The notes under the pieces are model-generated. The model was not told where the DNA came from and did no database searches. It worked only from the letters and a program-made list of their open reading frames with translations. DNA of 6,690 bases. It comes from Lysobacterales bacterium. Lineage in GTDB: Bacteria; Pseudomonadota; Gammaproteobacteria; Xanthomonadales; S139-57. The position numbers were made by a program, and so were the translations under genes. Positions 1 through 6,521 of this stretch are shown here, piece after piece (within the stretch, counting starts at the first letter, position 1; each line of letters opens with the position of its first letter). Location: assembly GCA_026993285.1 (NCBI GenBank), contig JALWTZ010000192.1, positions 1 through 6,690 of the forward strand, read 5' to 3'.

Positions 1-383
1 AACCAGACTTCCTGCCCGCTATAGAGATCGGTTGCCACTGCCGCAAAGGGCGTGGGCAGGTTTTCAATACGCCCATCCGGCATGTGCTGGCGTACAAAGT
101 CAAACAGCTTGTCTCCCTGAATCAGCCCGGCGTCGCCCAGAGTGACATCCAGAAAAGTCAGGATATCTTTCCAGCTCAGCGTCTTGACCCAGCTTTTCAA
201 TGGCTTGAGTTGCCCGGCTGCATAGGCCGCGCCCACGAATGCGCCGATCGAGGTCCCCGCCACCACCTGTGGCCGAATGCCCATGTCTGCCAATGTCTCG
301 ATCACGCCGATATGCGCCCAGCCACGAGCCGCTCCTGACCCCAGGGCAAGCCCGATGACCGGTTTGCGTCCTTCCGTTTTCAT
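1..383 (-). CDS. rssA: Patatin-like phospholipase, RssA/YchK family (5' part only, runs off the window)
   Basis: Translating the minus strand from the ATG at 383 gives an open frame of 127 codons to the window edge. It starts MKTEGRKPVIGLALGSGAAR. Residues 15-21 (GSGAARG) form the patatin oxyanion-hole loop, and residues 43-47 (GTSIG) form the nucleophile elbow with Ser45 as predicted catalytic serine. A later stretch, FAAVATDL at about 113-120, is also typical of bacterial RssA-like patatins. The second dyad residue (Asp, in the DG[GA] motif) lies beyond the window. Known members are Ser-Asp lipid acyl hydrolases; the substrate here is unknown. E. coli RssA is the closest relative I recall. 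The start is supported by an AGGTG Shine-Dalgarno at 393-389, five bases upstream, and by a 4-base ATGA overlap with the pdxJ stop, which suggests translational coupling. No signal peptide is evident, so a cytoplasmic or membrane-peripheral location is inferred. The family is firm; the exact orthology is less so. Confidence 0.9.
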   Translation of the reverse strand, partial: MKTEGRKPVIGLALGSGAARGWAHIGVIETLADMGIRPQVVAGTSIGAFVGAAYAAGQLKPLKSWVKTLSWKDILTFLDVTLGDAGLIQGDKLFDFVRQHMPDGRIENLPTPFAAVATDLYSGQEVW

Positions 384-1123
384 GAGTTCACCTGCCCGCG
401 TGCCTGTAACATCCGTGCTTTCATTTGCCCTACGGCTTCATGCAGCCCTGTGAGCACCGCGCGCGCGATGATGGCATGGCCAATATTCAATTCATGAATC
501 TGTGGCAGGGCGGCAATCGCCTGTACATTGTGGTAATGCAACCCATGGCCGGCATTGACCTGCAAGCCCAGTGAAGCAGCCAATTGGGCCGCCTGAGCCA
601 GGCGTTGATATTCCTGTTGCCGAGTCGCCGCATCCGGAGCATCCGCATAGTTGCCGGTATGCAACTCAATGACCGGGGCAGCGCAACGGCTGGCAGCCTC
701 AATCTGTTGTGGATCCGGGTCGATGAACAAACTGACACGGCAGCCGGCTTCCGCCAGCCGCTTGCAGGCATGACTGACCACGGCTTCCTGGCTGCATACA
801 TCCAGCCCCCCTTCGGTGGTCAGTTCCTGTCTTTTTTCCGGCACCAGACAGACATCTTCCGGGCGAAGGGCGCAGGCCTTGTCCAGCATTTCATCCGTAA
901 TGGCCATCTCCAGATTCATGCGGGTCTGTAACGTCTGTTTCAGCAGTTCCACATCACGATCCTGAATATGACGGCGGTCTTCCCGCAGGTGCAAGGTAAT
1001 GGCATCAGCCCCCGCCTGCTCGGCAATCTGTGCTGCATGCACGGGGTCGGGGTAAGGCGTACCGCGAGCCTGGCGCAAGGTAGCGACATGGTCAATATTC
1101 ACGCCCAGCAAGATGGTGTTCAT
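380..1123 (-). CDS. pdxJ: Pyridoxine 5'-phosphate synthase PdxJ
   Basis: This 247-residue protein has the usual PdxJ length and covers the whole family. PdxJ is a cytoplasmic TIM-barrel enzyme that condenses 1-deoxy-D-xylulose 5-phosphate with 3-amino-2-oxopropyl phosphate (made by PdxA) to give pyridoxine 5'-phosphate, the ring-closing step of de novo vitamin B6 synthesis. Visible motifs are NIDHVATLRQAR (9-20), HLREDRRHI (45-53) with catalytic His45, Glu72, and NAGHGL (190-195) with His193; these match the E. coli catalytic numbering. ELNIGHAIIARAV (211-223) is the C-terminal phosphate-binding segment. The start is supported by an AGAGGA ribosome-binding site at 1134-1129, five bases before the ATG. 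The gene follows recO after 33 bases, as in many gammaproteobacteria, and its TGA overlaps the next gene's ATG. No anomalies are seen. Confidence 0.98.
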   Translation of the reverse strand: MNTILLGVNIDHVATLRQARGTPYPDPVHAAQIAEQAGADAITLHLREDRRHIQDRDVELLKQTLQTRMNLEMAITDEMLDKACALRPEDVCLVPEKRQELTTEGGLDVCSQEAVVSHACKRLAEAGCRVSLFIDPDPQQIEAASRCAAPVIELHTGNYADAPDAATRQQEYQRLAQAAQLAASLGLQVNAGHGLHYHNVQAIAALPQIHELNIGHAIIARAVLTGLHEAVGQMKARMLQARGQVNS

Positions 1124-1128
1124 GGCAG

Positions 1129-1134
1129 TCCTCT
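1129..1134 (-). promoter_or_regulatory. pdxJ ribosome binding site
   Basis: AGAGGA lies five bases upstream of the pdxJ ATG within the 33-base recO-pdxJ gap. pdxJ is the first gene after the overlapping DUF4845-rnc-era-recO run that has its own well-placed Shine-Dalgarno outside another coding sequence. It can therefore probably initiate independently of recO translation. The gap contains no hairpin with a T-run, so cotranscription with recO is expected. Confidence 0.7.
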
Positions 1135-1156
1135 TAACCAGTGAATGATTGGCGGT

Positions 1157-1879
1157 TTATTGGGGATGGGTCTGATTTTTTTCCAGTTGCATCCATGCCC
1201 TCAACAAGGCGCGGCTTTCCTCGCCCGCAGTCGGATGGAGCTGGGTCAGCAGGGTTCGCAACAGCGGGCGTAGTGCTCTCGCCTGTTCCGGCTGCAGGCT
1301 TTCTGCTGTCTGTAAATGTTGCAACTGCCTGGCATGAATGGCTCCCGCATGCCCCGGCGAACAGGCTTTCCACCCCGAGTGCAGGTCATATACCCACCAA
1401 CCTTCCTCCGGGAGTGCCTGCAGATTCAAACCATAGCCCAGCACTTCCAGCAAGGCCAGCTCAAAACGCCGCAACAACACAAACAGTTGCGTCTCATCTG
1501 CGCCGGTCAATGCCTGAATCAGCCAATGGTACAGTGAAAACAGACTGTCACAAGCCTCGCCTTCCGGCAAAAGTTTGAACAACAACTCGTTGAGATAAAA
1601 ACCGGCCAGCAGGTTTCGGCCTTCCAGGGCCAGGGGCAGACCCTCTTGCTCTGCCTGTGTCAGGCTGGGCAGGCTGGAACGACCTCTCCACTGGATTTTC
1701 AAAGGCACAAAAGGCTGCATCCAGGCATGGCCGCGCTTGCCTGTACCGCGAGCACCACGAACAATCAGTCGGATGCGTCCTCGATCCCGCAGCAGAAAAT
1801 CAGCCAGCCAGCTGGTTTCCTTCCAGGGCCTGCGATGTAGCAAGTAGGCGGAATACCACTGGGTATCACCGCCCTTCAC
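1157..1879 (-). CDS. recO: DNA repair protein RecO (GTG start)
   Basis: This 240-residue protein matches the RecO family in length (E. coli RecO is 242). RecO acts with RecR, and in RecF-pathway organisms with RecF, to load RecA on SSB-coated single-stranded DNA at gaps; it also anneals strands. Residues 1 to about 80 fit the N-terminal OB-fold, including YLLHRRPWKETS (12-23). The rest is the helical domain, with YLNELLFKLLP (95-105) and RRFELALLEVLGYGLNL (137-153), a stretch characteristic of RecO. No CxxC zinc motif is present, as in other gammaproteobacterial members. The start codon is GTG at 1879, overlapping the era stop as GTGA. No ATG in frame fits, because the conserved N-terminus begins within about ten residues of this GTG. 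The upstream Shine-Dalgarno is weak (GAAGA), so initiation probably depends on era translation. A run of seven A residues sits near the 3' end (1182-1176). Confidence 0.96.
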   Translation of the reverse strand: MKGGDTQWYSAYLLHRRPWKETSWLADFLLRDRGRIRLIVRGARGTGKRGHAWMQPFVPLKIQWRGRSSLPSLTQAEQEGLPLALEGRNLLAGFYLNELLFKLLPEGEACDSLFSLYHWLIQALTGADETQLFVLLRRFELALLEVLGYGLNLQALPEEGWWVYDLHSGWKACSPGHAGAIHARQLQHLQTAESLQPEQARALRPLLRTLLTQLHPTAGEESRALLRAWMQLEKNQTHPQ

Positions 1880-2814
1880 GAATCTTCATACCCCAGCTGG
1901 CGCAGGGCGCGTTCATCATCCGCCCAGCCCTGTTTGACCTTGACCCACAGCTGAAGAAAAATCTTTTCGCCCAACAGCTTTTCCAGCCGCAGGCGAGCGG
2001 CTTTTCCCACCTGTTTCAGCACCTGCCCCTGCTTGCCGATAACAATTTTTTTCTGGCTGTCCCGTTGTACCCAGATGACCGCAGCAATATGCAGGTGCTG
2101 GTCCTTGCGCTCCCACTGCTGGATTTCCACCGTCAGTTGATAGGGGATTTCCCGGTGCAGGCGGACGGTCAGTTGTTCACGAATAAACTCGGCAGCCAGA
2201 AATCGTTCGGATCGGTCGGTCAGTTGTTCCGGATCATAAAGTGGTTTGCCGAAGGGCAGATGCGCCAGCAATGCCTGTTGCCACTCGGCCACACCCTCAC
2301 CCTTTTGTGCGGACAGCGGAAAATATTCCGCAAAATCCAGGCGTTTTTGCAGGCTTTCAATATACGGCAAGAGCTGACTACGGTCTTCCATGCGGTCGAT
2401 CTTGTTGATGACACACCAGACGGGTGCATCCACCTGTTGCAACCGCTCTATGACCAGATCATCTTCCACAGTCCACCTTCCGGCTTCGCAGAGAAAGCAG
2501 ACAATATCCACATCCTGCAGGCTGGCGGTGGCAATCCGGTTGAGATACCGGTTGATGGCCTGCTGTTTTTCCGGAATGTGGATGCCCGGCATGTCGATAA
2601 ATACAATCTGGCCCTTGTCCGTGCTGTGGATACCGGCAATGCGATGGCGCGTGGTCTGCGGTTTGTGGGAAACGATACTCAGCGGAACACCAAGAACCTG
2701 ATTCATCAATGTGGATTTGCCCACATTGGGTCGACCCGCCAACGCCACATAGCCACAATGGCCCTCACCTTCCTGTGCTGCACCAAAGAAATGGTCGATG
2801 ATGGATTCATTCAT
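1876..2814 (-). CDS. era: GTPase Era, 16S rRNA-binding ribosome assembly factor
   Basis: Era is an essential GTPase that binds the 3' end of 16S rRNA and helps the 30S subunit mature, working in the cytoplasm and at the inner membrane. The 312 residues show a full G domain: G1 GRPNVGKS (27-34), G2/switch I KPQTTRHRI (51-59), G3 DMPG (74-77), G4 NKID (137-140) and G5 SAQ (168-170). A C-terminal KH RNA-binding domain follows, with its GxxG loop in IGKQGQ (259-264). The G3 motif usually reads DTPG in Era; here Thr is replaced by Met, although the Asp and Gly are kept. The protein is slightly longer than E. coli Era (301), mainly through an N-terminal extension of about 20 residues before the first G-domain strand. 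The start at 2814 overlaps the rnc stop as ATGA, with AGGA at 2827-2824 as a plausible ribosome-binding site. The recO start overlaps the stop. Confidence 0.98.
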   Translation of the reverse strand: MNESIIDHFFGAAQEGEGHCGYVALAGRPNVGKSTLMNQVLGVPLSIVSHKPQTTRHRIAGIHSTDKGQIVFIDMPGIHIPEKQQAINRYLNRIATASLQDVDIVCFLCEAGRWTVEDDLVIERLQQVDAPVWCVINKIDRMEDRSQLLPYIESLQKRLDFAEYFPLSAQKGEGVAEWQQALLAHLPFGKPLYDPEQLTDRSERFLAAEFIREQLTVRLHREIPYQLTVEIQQWERKDQHLHIAAVIWVQRDSQKKIVIGKQGQVLKQVGKAARLRLEKLLGEKIFLQLWVKVKQGWADDERALRQLGYEDS

Positions 2815-3476
2815 TTTTGCTGTTCCTGCAACCGTACCAGCATCTGCTCGGCAGCTTGTTGTTCCGCGCGTTTTCGACTACTGCCCTCCGCCTGCTCGCA
2901 ACCGGTTTCCGTTCTGCAGGCCACATAAAAAACCCGCTGATGCTCCGGGCCTTCTTCTTTCAATAGTTCATATTCCGGCAGGGGCATGCCCTGTTTCTGC
3001 AGCCATTCCTGCAGGCGGGTCTTGGCATCCTTCAGGGGCCGTTCTTTCATGCGTGATTCCACCACAGGAGTGATCTGGCGCAGCACCCACTGGCGCATGG
3101 TCGCGAAATCACTGTCCAGGTAGATGGCGGCGATCACAGCCTCAAAGGCGTCGGCCAGTATGGAATCCCTTCGATGACCACCTGCCTTTTTTTCACCCGG
3201 CCCCAATTCGATCCACTGCCCAAGGCCCAGGTCCCGAGCCAGCCGGGACAGGGATTCGCCACATACCAGGCGGCTGCGCATGCGAGTCAGATCGCCTTCA
3301 TCCAGCTTTGGATAGTGTTGGAAAAGCCACTCGGCCACCACGGCGCCAAGCATGCTGTCGCCCAGAAATTCCAGTCTTTCATTATGCGGTTTACCCACAC
3401 TGCGATGGCGCAGGGCCATGCGTAACAGTTCCGGGTTGTTGAATGTATAGCCGGAAAGATCCGGCAGGGTTTTCAT
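2811..3476 (-). CDS. rnc: Ribonuclease III
   Basis: RNase III is a cytoplasmic homodimeric endonuclease that cuts double-stranded RNA. It separates the 16S and 23S precursors from the rRNA transcript and processes some mRNAs. The 221 residues contain the signature HNERLEFLGDS (31-41) with Glu36 and Asp40, Glu60, and DAFEA (109-113) with Asp109 and Glu112; these correspond to E. coli E41, D45, E65, D114 and E117. The double-stranded-RNA-binding domain covers about 150-219, with DAKTRLQEWLQ (150-160), GPEHQRVF (176-183) and SSRKRAEQQAAE (199-210). Length agrees with E. coli (226). The ATG at 3476 overlaps the stop of the DUF4845 gene as ATGA. The only Shine-Dalgarno-like triplet (GGA) is two bases from the start, which is too close, so coupled re-initiation is likely. 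In E. coli, RNase III cuts its own leader; here rnc lies inside the operon, so any such control would act elsewhere. Confidence 0.98.
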   Translation of the reverse strand: MKTLPDLSGYTFNNPELLRMALRHRSVGKPHNERLEFLGDSMLGAVVAEWLFQHYPKLDEGDLTRMRSRLVCGESLSRLARDLGLGQWIELGPGEKKAGGHRRDSILADAFEAVIAAIYLDSDFATMRQWVLRQITPVVESRMKERPLKDAKTRLQEWLQKQGMPLPEYELLKEEGPEHQRVFYVACRTETGCEQAEGSSRKRAEQQAAEQMLVRLQEQQK

Positions 3477-3838
3477 CGTCCGGTAATCTGTTCTTTGTGT
3501 TTGAATACGGCTACCAGGTAAAGATTGCCTACCACCGGACGGCGGACTTCATAATCCAGCACCATCCATTTGCCGGTACGATCCCGCTTCAGCTTGATAT
3601 CCGTGGGTTTGACGGTATCCACATAGGAAACATCAAAATACTTGCTCAGACTGTCACGGATGGTTCTTGGGCTGGCATTGAATGCCCCCGGTTCTTCCGC
3701 CACTTTTTGCATGGCTTCCTTGACCGACATGTATTCGAAATACACCGGTGCCATGCGCATGGTTAACACGGCAAAAAATGCCGCCAGTGATGCCGCAATG
3801 ATAAAACCAATGAGGGTGATGCCTTGTTGTCTGTGCAT
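3473..3838 (-). CDS. DUF4845 family small membrane-anchored protein
   Basis: This is a 121-residue protein of unknown function, recognised as the DUF4845 family by sequence and by its typical place between lepB and rnc in many gammaproteobacteria. A short basic N-terminus (MHRQQG) is followed by one hydrophobic segment at about 7-27 (ITLIGFIIAASLAAFFAVLT). The conserved APVYFEYMSVKEAM (30-43) comes next, then a soluble domain including SPRTIRDSLSKYFDV (56-70) and VLDYEVRRPVVGNLYLVAVF (93-112). The topology is probably a single N-terminal anchor with the C-terminal part in the periplasm (inferred). The N-terminus resembles a type IV pilin or pseudopilin start (G followed by xTLI), but the position of the usual Glu5 is Gly11. 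An AGGGG ribosome-binding site at 3849-3845 precedes the ATG by six bases. The gene follows lepB by 13 bases and overlaps rnc by 4. Family assignment is good; the function is not known to me. Confidence 0.88.
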   Translation of the reverse strand: MHRQQGITLIGFIIAASLAAFFAVLTMRMAPVYFEYMSVKEAMQKVAEEPGAFNASPRTIRDSLSKYFDVSYVDTVKPTDIKLKRDRTGKWMVLDYEVRRPVVGNLYLVAVFKHKEQITGR

Positions 3839-3851
3839 GGGGAGCCCCTGT

Positions 3852-4619
3852 TTATTTGATGACGGTACCTATTCTATCGAAACCGATGCCTGCATCCCAA
3901 TTCATCCAGATCATGAATGCCTTGCCCACCAGGTTCTCTTCCGGCACAAACCCCCAATAGCGGCTGTCACTGCTCATGTCCCGGTTGTCGCCCATGGCGA
4001 AATAGTGTCCTTCCGGTACAACCCAACTGCCACCATTGGTGGGGTCGATACGACGGTGGTCCACCAGTATCTGGTGCTCAACGCCTTCCAGGTCTTCCTC
4101 GCGCAGTTCAGCTCCGGTCATGTTGCGCCCCTGCCCCGTACCGGTATAGATACCCACAATCTTCTGTGGCATGGGCTGGCCATTTACATACAGCACATGG
4201 TTACGATAGCTGATGGTGTCTCCCGGCAAGCCGATGATGCGTTTGATGTAGTCCTGAGAGGGATCTTTGGGATAGCGGAAGACCACCACATCTCCGCGTT
4301 CCGGTTCGCCGATTTCCAGAAACTTGTTATTGAATGCGGGAAAACGCAAACCGTAGGCAAACTTGTTGACCAGAATGAAATCACCGATCAGCAAGGTAGG
4401 CATCATGGAACTGGAGGGGATGCGAAAAGGTTCTGCAATGAAGGAGCGAATGAACAGCACAACGAACAGCACCGGAAAGAAGTCCTTGGCATAAACCACC
4501 AGAAAAGGTGGCGTATCGTCGCGCTTGCGGTGCTTGGCAAAAAACAGGCTGTCCACCAGCCAGATCAGGCCACTGGCCACGGTCAAACCCAAAAGCAGTG
4601 CTGCAAAATCCACACTCAT
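3852..4619 (-). CDS. lepB: Signal peptidase I (LepB)
   Basis: LepB is the inner-membrane Ser-Lys protease that removes signal peptides from Sec- and Tat-exported proteins on the periplasmic side. The 255 residues show two predicted membrane segments (about 4-28 and 45-61) with a charged cytoplasmic loop KHRKRDD (29-35) between them. The catalytic motifs follow: box B IPSSSMMPTL (67-76) with nucleophile Ser71; box C in GDFILVNKFAYG (79-90); box D RGDVVVF (108-114) plus KRIIGLPGD (126-134) with general base Lys126; and box E GDNRDMSSDSRYWGFVP (210-226). It is shorter than E. coli LepB (324), mainly in the periplasmic non-catalytic part; similar short forms occur in other gammaproteobacteria. 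The ATG has a good AAGGA ribosome-binding site at 4630-4626, six bases upstream, and lies 10 bases after the lepA stop. This is the usual lepA-lepB arrangement. All active-site residues are present. Confidence 0.98.
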   Translation of the reverse strand: MSVDFAALLLGLTVASGLIWLVDSLFFAKHRKRDDTPPFLVVYAKDFFPVLFVVLFIRSFIAEPFRIPSSSMMPTLLIGDFILVNKFAYGLRFPAFNNKFLEIGEPERGDVVVFRYPKDPSQDYIKRIIGLPGDTISYRNHVLYVNGQPMPQKIVGIYTGTGQGRNMTGAELREEDLEGVEHQILVDHRRIDPTNGGSWVVPEGHYFAMGDNRDMSSDSRYWGFVPEENLVGKAFMIWMNWDAGIGFDRIGTVIK

Positions 4620-4625
4620 GATTGA

Positions 4626-4630
4626 TCCTT
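4626..4630 (-). promoter_or_regulatory. lepB ribosome binding site touching the lepA stop codon
   Basis: AAGGA sits six bases upstream of the lepB ATG, and its first A is the last base of the lepA TAA stop. Ribosomes finishing lepA therefore terminate on the lepB initiation region, which favours coupled or at least coordinated synthesis. Confidence 0.7.
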
Positions 4631-6435
4631 TATTTGTTATCCACTTTCAATACCGCCAGAAAGGCTTCCTGGGGAATTTCTACCCGTCCAACCTGTTTCA
4701 TTCGTTTCTTACCGGCCTTCTGCTTCTCCAGCAGCTTGCGCTTGCGGGTGACATCTCCCCCGTAGCACTTGGCTGTCACATTCTTGCGCAGTGCCTTGAC
4801 GGTGGTTCTGGCAATGATTTGTGAGCCAATGGCCGCCTGAATGGCCACATCGAACATCTGCCGTGGTATCAGTTCACGCATTTTCTCTGCCAGTTCACGC
4901 CCACGGCGCGTTGCGGCATCCCGGTGAACAATCAGGGACAGGGCATCCACCTTTTCCCCATTGATGAGGATGTCCAGCCGCACAAAAGGGCCTGGCTCAA
5001 AGCGATCGAAGTGGTAATCAAAGCTGGCAAAACCCCGGCTCACCGATTTGAGGCGATCGAAGAAATCCAGCACCACTTCGCTCAGTGGCAAGTCAAATTC
5101 CAGGCTGACCTGCCCGGCCAGATACTGCATGTTCTTTTGCACACCCCGCTTTTCAATACACAGGCCGATCACATTGCCGACATAATCCTGTGGAACCAGA
5201 ATGCTGCCCTTGATGATGGGTTCGCGGATGGCTGCAATCTTGTTCACGGGTGGCAGTTGTGCCGGGTTGTCCAGTTGGAGCACATCTCCACTGGTTAGTT
5301 CCACTTCATAGATCACGGTGGGGGCTGTGGTGATCAGGTCCAGATCATATTCCCGTTCCAGGCGTTCCTGGATGATTTCCATGTGCAGCATGCCGAGAAA
5401 CCCACAGCGAAAGCCAAAACCCAGCGCTTCGGAGGTTTCCGGTTCAAACTTGAGTGCGGCATCGTTGAGCTGCAGTTTTTCCAGTGCCTCACGAAAGGCA
5501 CCATAGTCATCCGCGCTGACTGGAAACAAACCGGCGAAGACGCGAGGCTGCATTTCCTGGAAGCCCGGCAGAGGCGCCTGGGCCGGGTTCTTGGCCAAGG
5601 TGATGGTATCACCCACAGGTGCGCCATGAACGTCCTTGACCGAGGCAACCAGATAGCCCACCTGCCCGGTCTGCAGTTCATCGGTACGCAAACGCTTGGG
5701 CGTGAAAATGCCAAGCTGGTCTACCTGATGCTCATCGCCGGTAGACATGATCCGGATCCTGTCTCCCTTGCGCACAGAGCCGTTGACCACGCGAATCAGG
5801 GAGACCACGCCCAGGTAGTTGTCAAACCAGGAATCAATGATCAAGGCTTGCAGGGGGGCGTCCGCATCGCCTTCCGGTGGCGGAACCTGCGTGACCAGCC
5901 GTTCCAGCAATTCCTGAACGCCGAGACCGGTCTTGGCGCTGACCAGCAGGGCATCCGAGGCATCGATGCCAATAATGTCCTCGATCTCGGTCTTGACTTT
6001 CTCCGGATCTGCCGAGGGCAGGTCCACCTTGTTCAATACCGGGATCACCTCCAGCCCCTGCTCGACCGCGGTATAGCAGTTGGCCACCGACTGCGCTTCC
6101 ACACCCTGGGCGGCATCCACCACCAGCAAGGCCCCCTCGCAGGCAGCCAGCGAGCGCGAAACCTCATAGGAAAAATCCACATGCCCCGGCGTATCGATAA
6201 AGTTGAGCTGATAGGTTTCCCCGTCCGCAGCCCGATAATCCAGCGAGACGCTTTGCGCCTTGATGGTGATGCCGCGTTCCCGCTCGATATCCATATTGTC
6301 CAGTACCTGTGCCTCCATCTCCCGCTCGCTCAGGCCACCACAGATCTGGATAAAACGATCCGCCAGTGTGGATTTGCCATGGTCCACGTGGGCAATGATG
6401 GAAAAGTTGCGGATGTTACGCATGGGTACAGGCAT
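4630..6435 (-). CDS. lepA: Translation factor LepA (elongation factor 4, ribosomal back-translocase GTPase)
   Basis: LepA/EF4 is a translational GTPase that binds the ribosome. It has been described as a back-translocase and as a factor in initiation and 30S biogenesis. The 601 residues (E. coli has 599) show G1 AHVDHGKS (15-22), G2 RGITIKA (54-60), G3 DTPGH (81-85), G4 NKVD (135-138) and G5 SAK (166-168). Domain II and the EF-G-like domains III and V follow. The LepA-specific C-terminal domain carries HRDAATRRGRELAEKMRELI (504-523), KALRKNVTAKCYGGDVTRKR (547-566) and the basic tail KQKAGKKRMKQVGR (571-584). The first ATG at 6435 is preferred because a weak GGAA lies nine bases upstream. The ATG at 6423 (residue 5, giving MRNIRNF as in E. 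coli) is possible but has no Shine-Dalgarno. The gene probably heads the operon, with lepB 10 bases downstream. A conserved G-domain and intact tail indicate a functional protein. Confidence 0.98.
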   Translation of the reverse strand: MPVPMRNIRNFSIIAHVDHGKSTLADRFIQICGGLSEREMEAQVLDNMDIERERGITIKAQSVSLDYRAADGETYQLNFIDTPGHVDFSYEVSRSLAACEGALLVVDAAQGVEAQSVANCYTAVEQGLEVIPVLNKVDLPSADPEKVKTEIEDIIGIDASDALLVSAKTGLGVQELLERLVTQVPPPEGDADAPLQALIIDSWFDNYLGVVSLIRVVNGSVRKGDRIRIMSTGDEHQVDQLGIFTPKRLRTDELQTGQVGYLVASVKDVHGAPVGDTITLAKNPAQAPLPGFQEMQPRVFAGLFPVSADDYGAFREALEKLQLNDAALKFEPETSEALGFGFRCGFLGMLHMEIIQERLEREYDLDLITTAPTVIYEVELTSGDVLQLDNPAQLPPVNKIAAIREPIIKGSILVPQDYVGNVIGLCIEKRGVQKNMQYLAGQVSLEFDLPLSEVVLDFFDRLKSVSRGFASFDYHFDRFEPGPFVRLDILINGEKVDALSLIVHRDAATRRGRELAEKMRELIPRQMFDVAIQAAIGSQIIARTTVKALRKNVTAKCYGGDVTRKRKLLEKQKAGKKRMKQVGRVEIPQEAFLAVLKVDNK

Positions 6436-6471
6436 TCAGAGTGGTTCCGTCACGGTTGGAAAACGCGCCAT
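6436..6471 (-). other. Possible 11-codon leader ORF abutting lepA
   Basis: An ATG at 6471 opens a short frame reading MARFPTVTEPL, and its TGA stop is immediately followed by the lepA ATG (TGAATG). No convincing Shine-Dalgarno precedes it. Its ATG overlaps a candidate -10 element (6475-6470), so if that promoter is the real one this frame would not be transcribed whole. It may well be chance. No function is assigned. Confidence 0.2.
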
Positions 6472-6498
6472 TTTCACAGGATTGCCCGGCTGAAACAA
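6470..6498 (-). promoter_or_regulatory. Candidate weak sigma70 promoter for lepA
   Basis: In the 86 bases between the tRNA terminator and lepA, TTGTTT (6498-6493) and GAAAAT (6475-6470) are separated by 17 bases, with a TGn extended -10 (TGT) directly before GAAAAT. The matches to consensus are 3/6 and 4/6. This would start transcription near 6463, leaving a leader of about 28 bases. It is the best candidate I see in the gap, but it is weak, and the true promoter could differ. Confidence 0.35.
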
Positions 6499-6521
6499 GC
6501 GCCTCCGGAAACTGGGGAAAG

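Noticed and set aside
84..338. Plus-strand open frame at the left edge
   Set aside because: The opposite strand encodes a clear patatin-family protein with both catalytic motifs over the same bases.
1124..1156. Terminator or promoter in the recO-pdxJ gap
   Set aside because: The 33 bases contain no stable hairpin with a T-run and no credible -35/-10 pair, only the pdxJ ribosome-binding site.
1657..2928. Long plus-strand open frame (423 codons) opposite era and recO
   Set aside because: It lies wholly antisense to conserved genes, shows no recognisable domain and has a low-complexity, His/Gln/Phe-rich composition typical of a shadow frame.
3839..3848. GGGGCTCCCC before the DUF4845 start as a hairpin hiding the ribosome-binding site
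   Set aside because: Full pairing would leave a two-base loop, and the feasible form is only 3 bp. It is too weak to propose regulation.
3642..4625. Plus-strand open frame of 327 codons opposite lepB and DUF4845
   Set aside because: It mirrors the codon pattern of lepB and DUF4845, and no motif or ribosome-binding site supports it.
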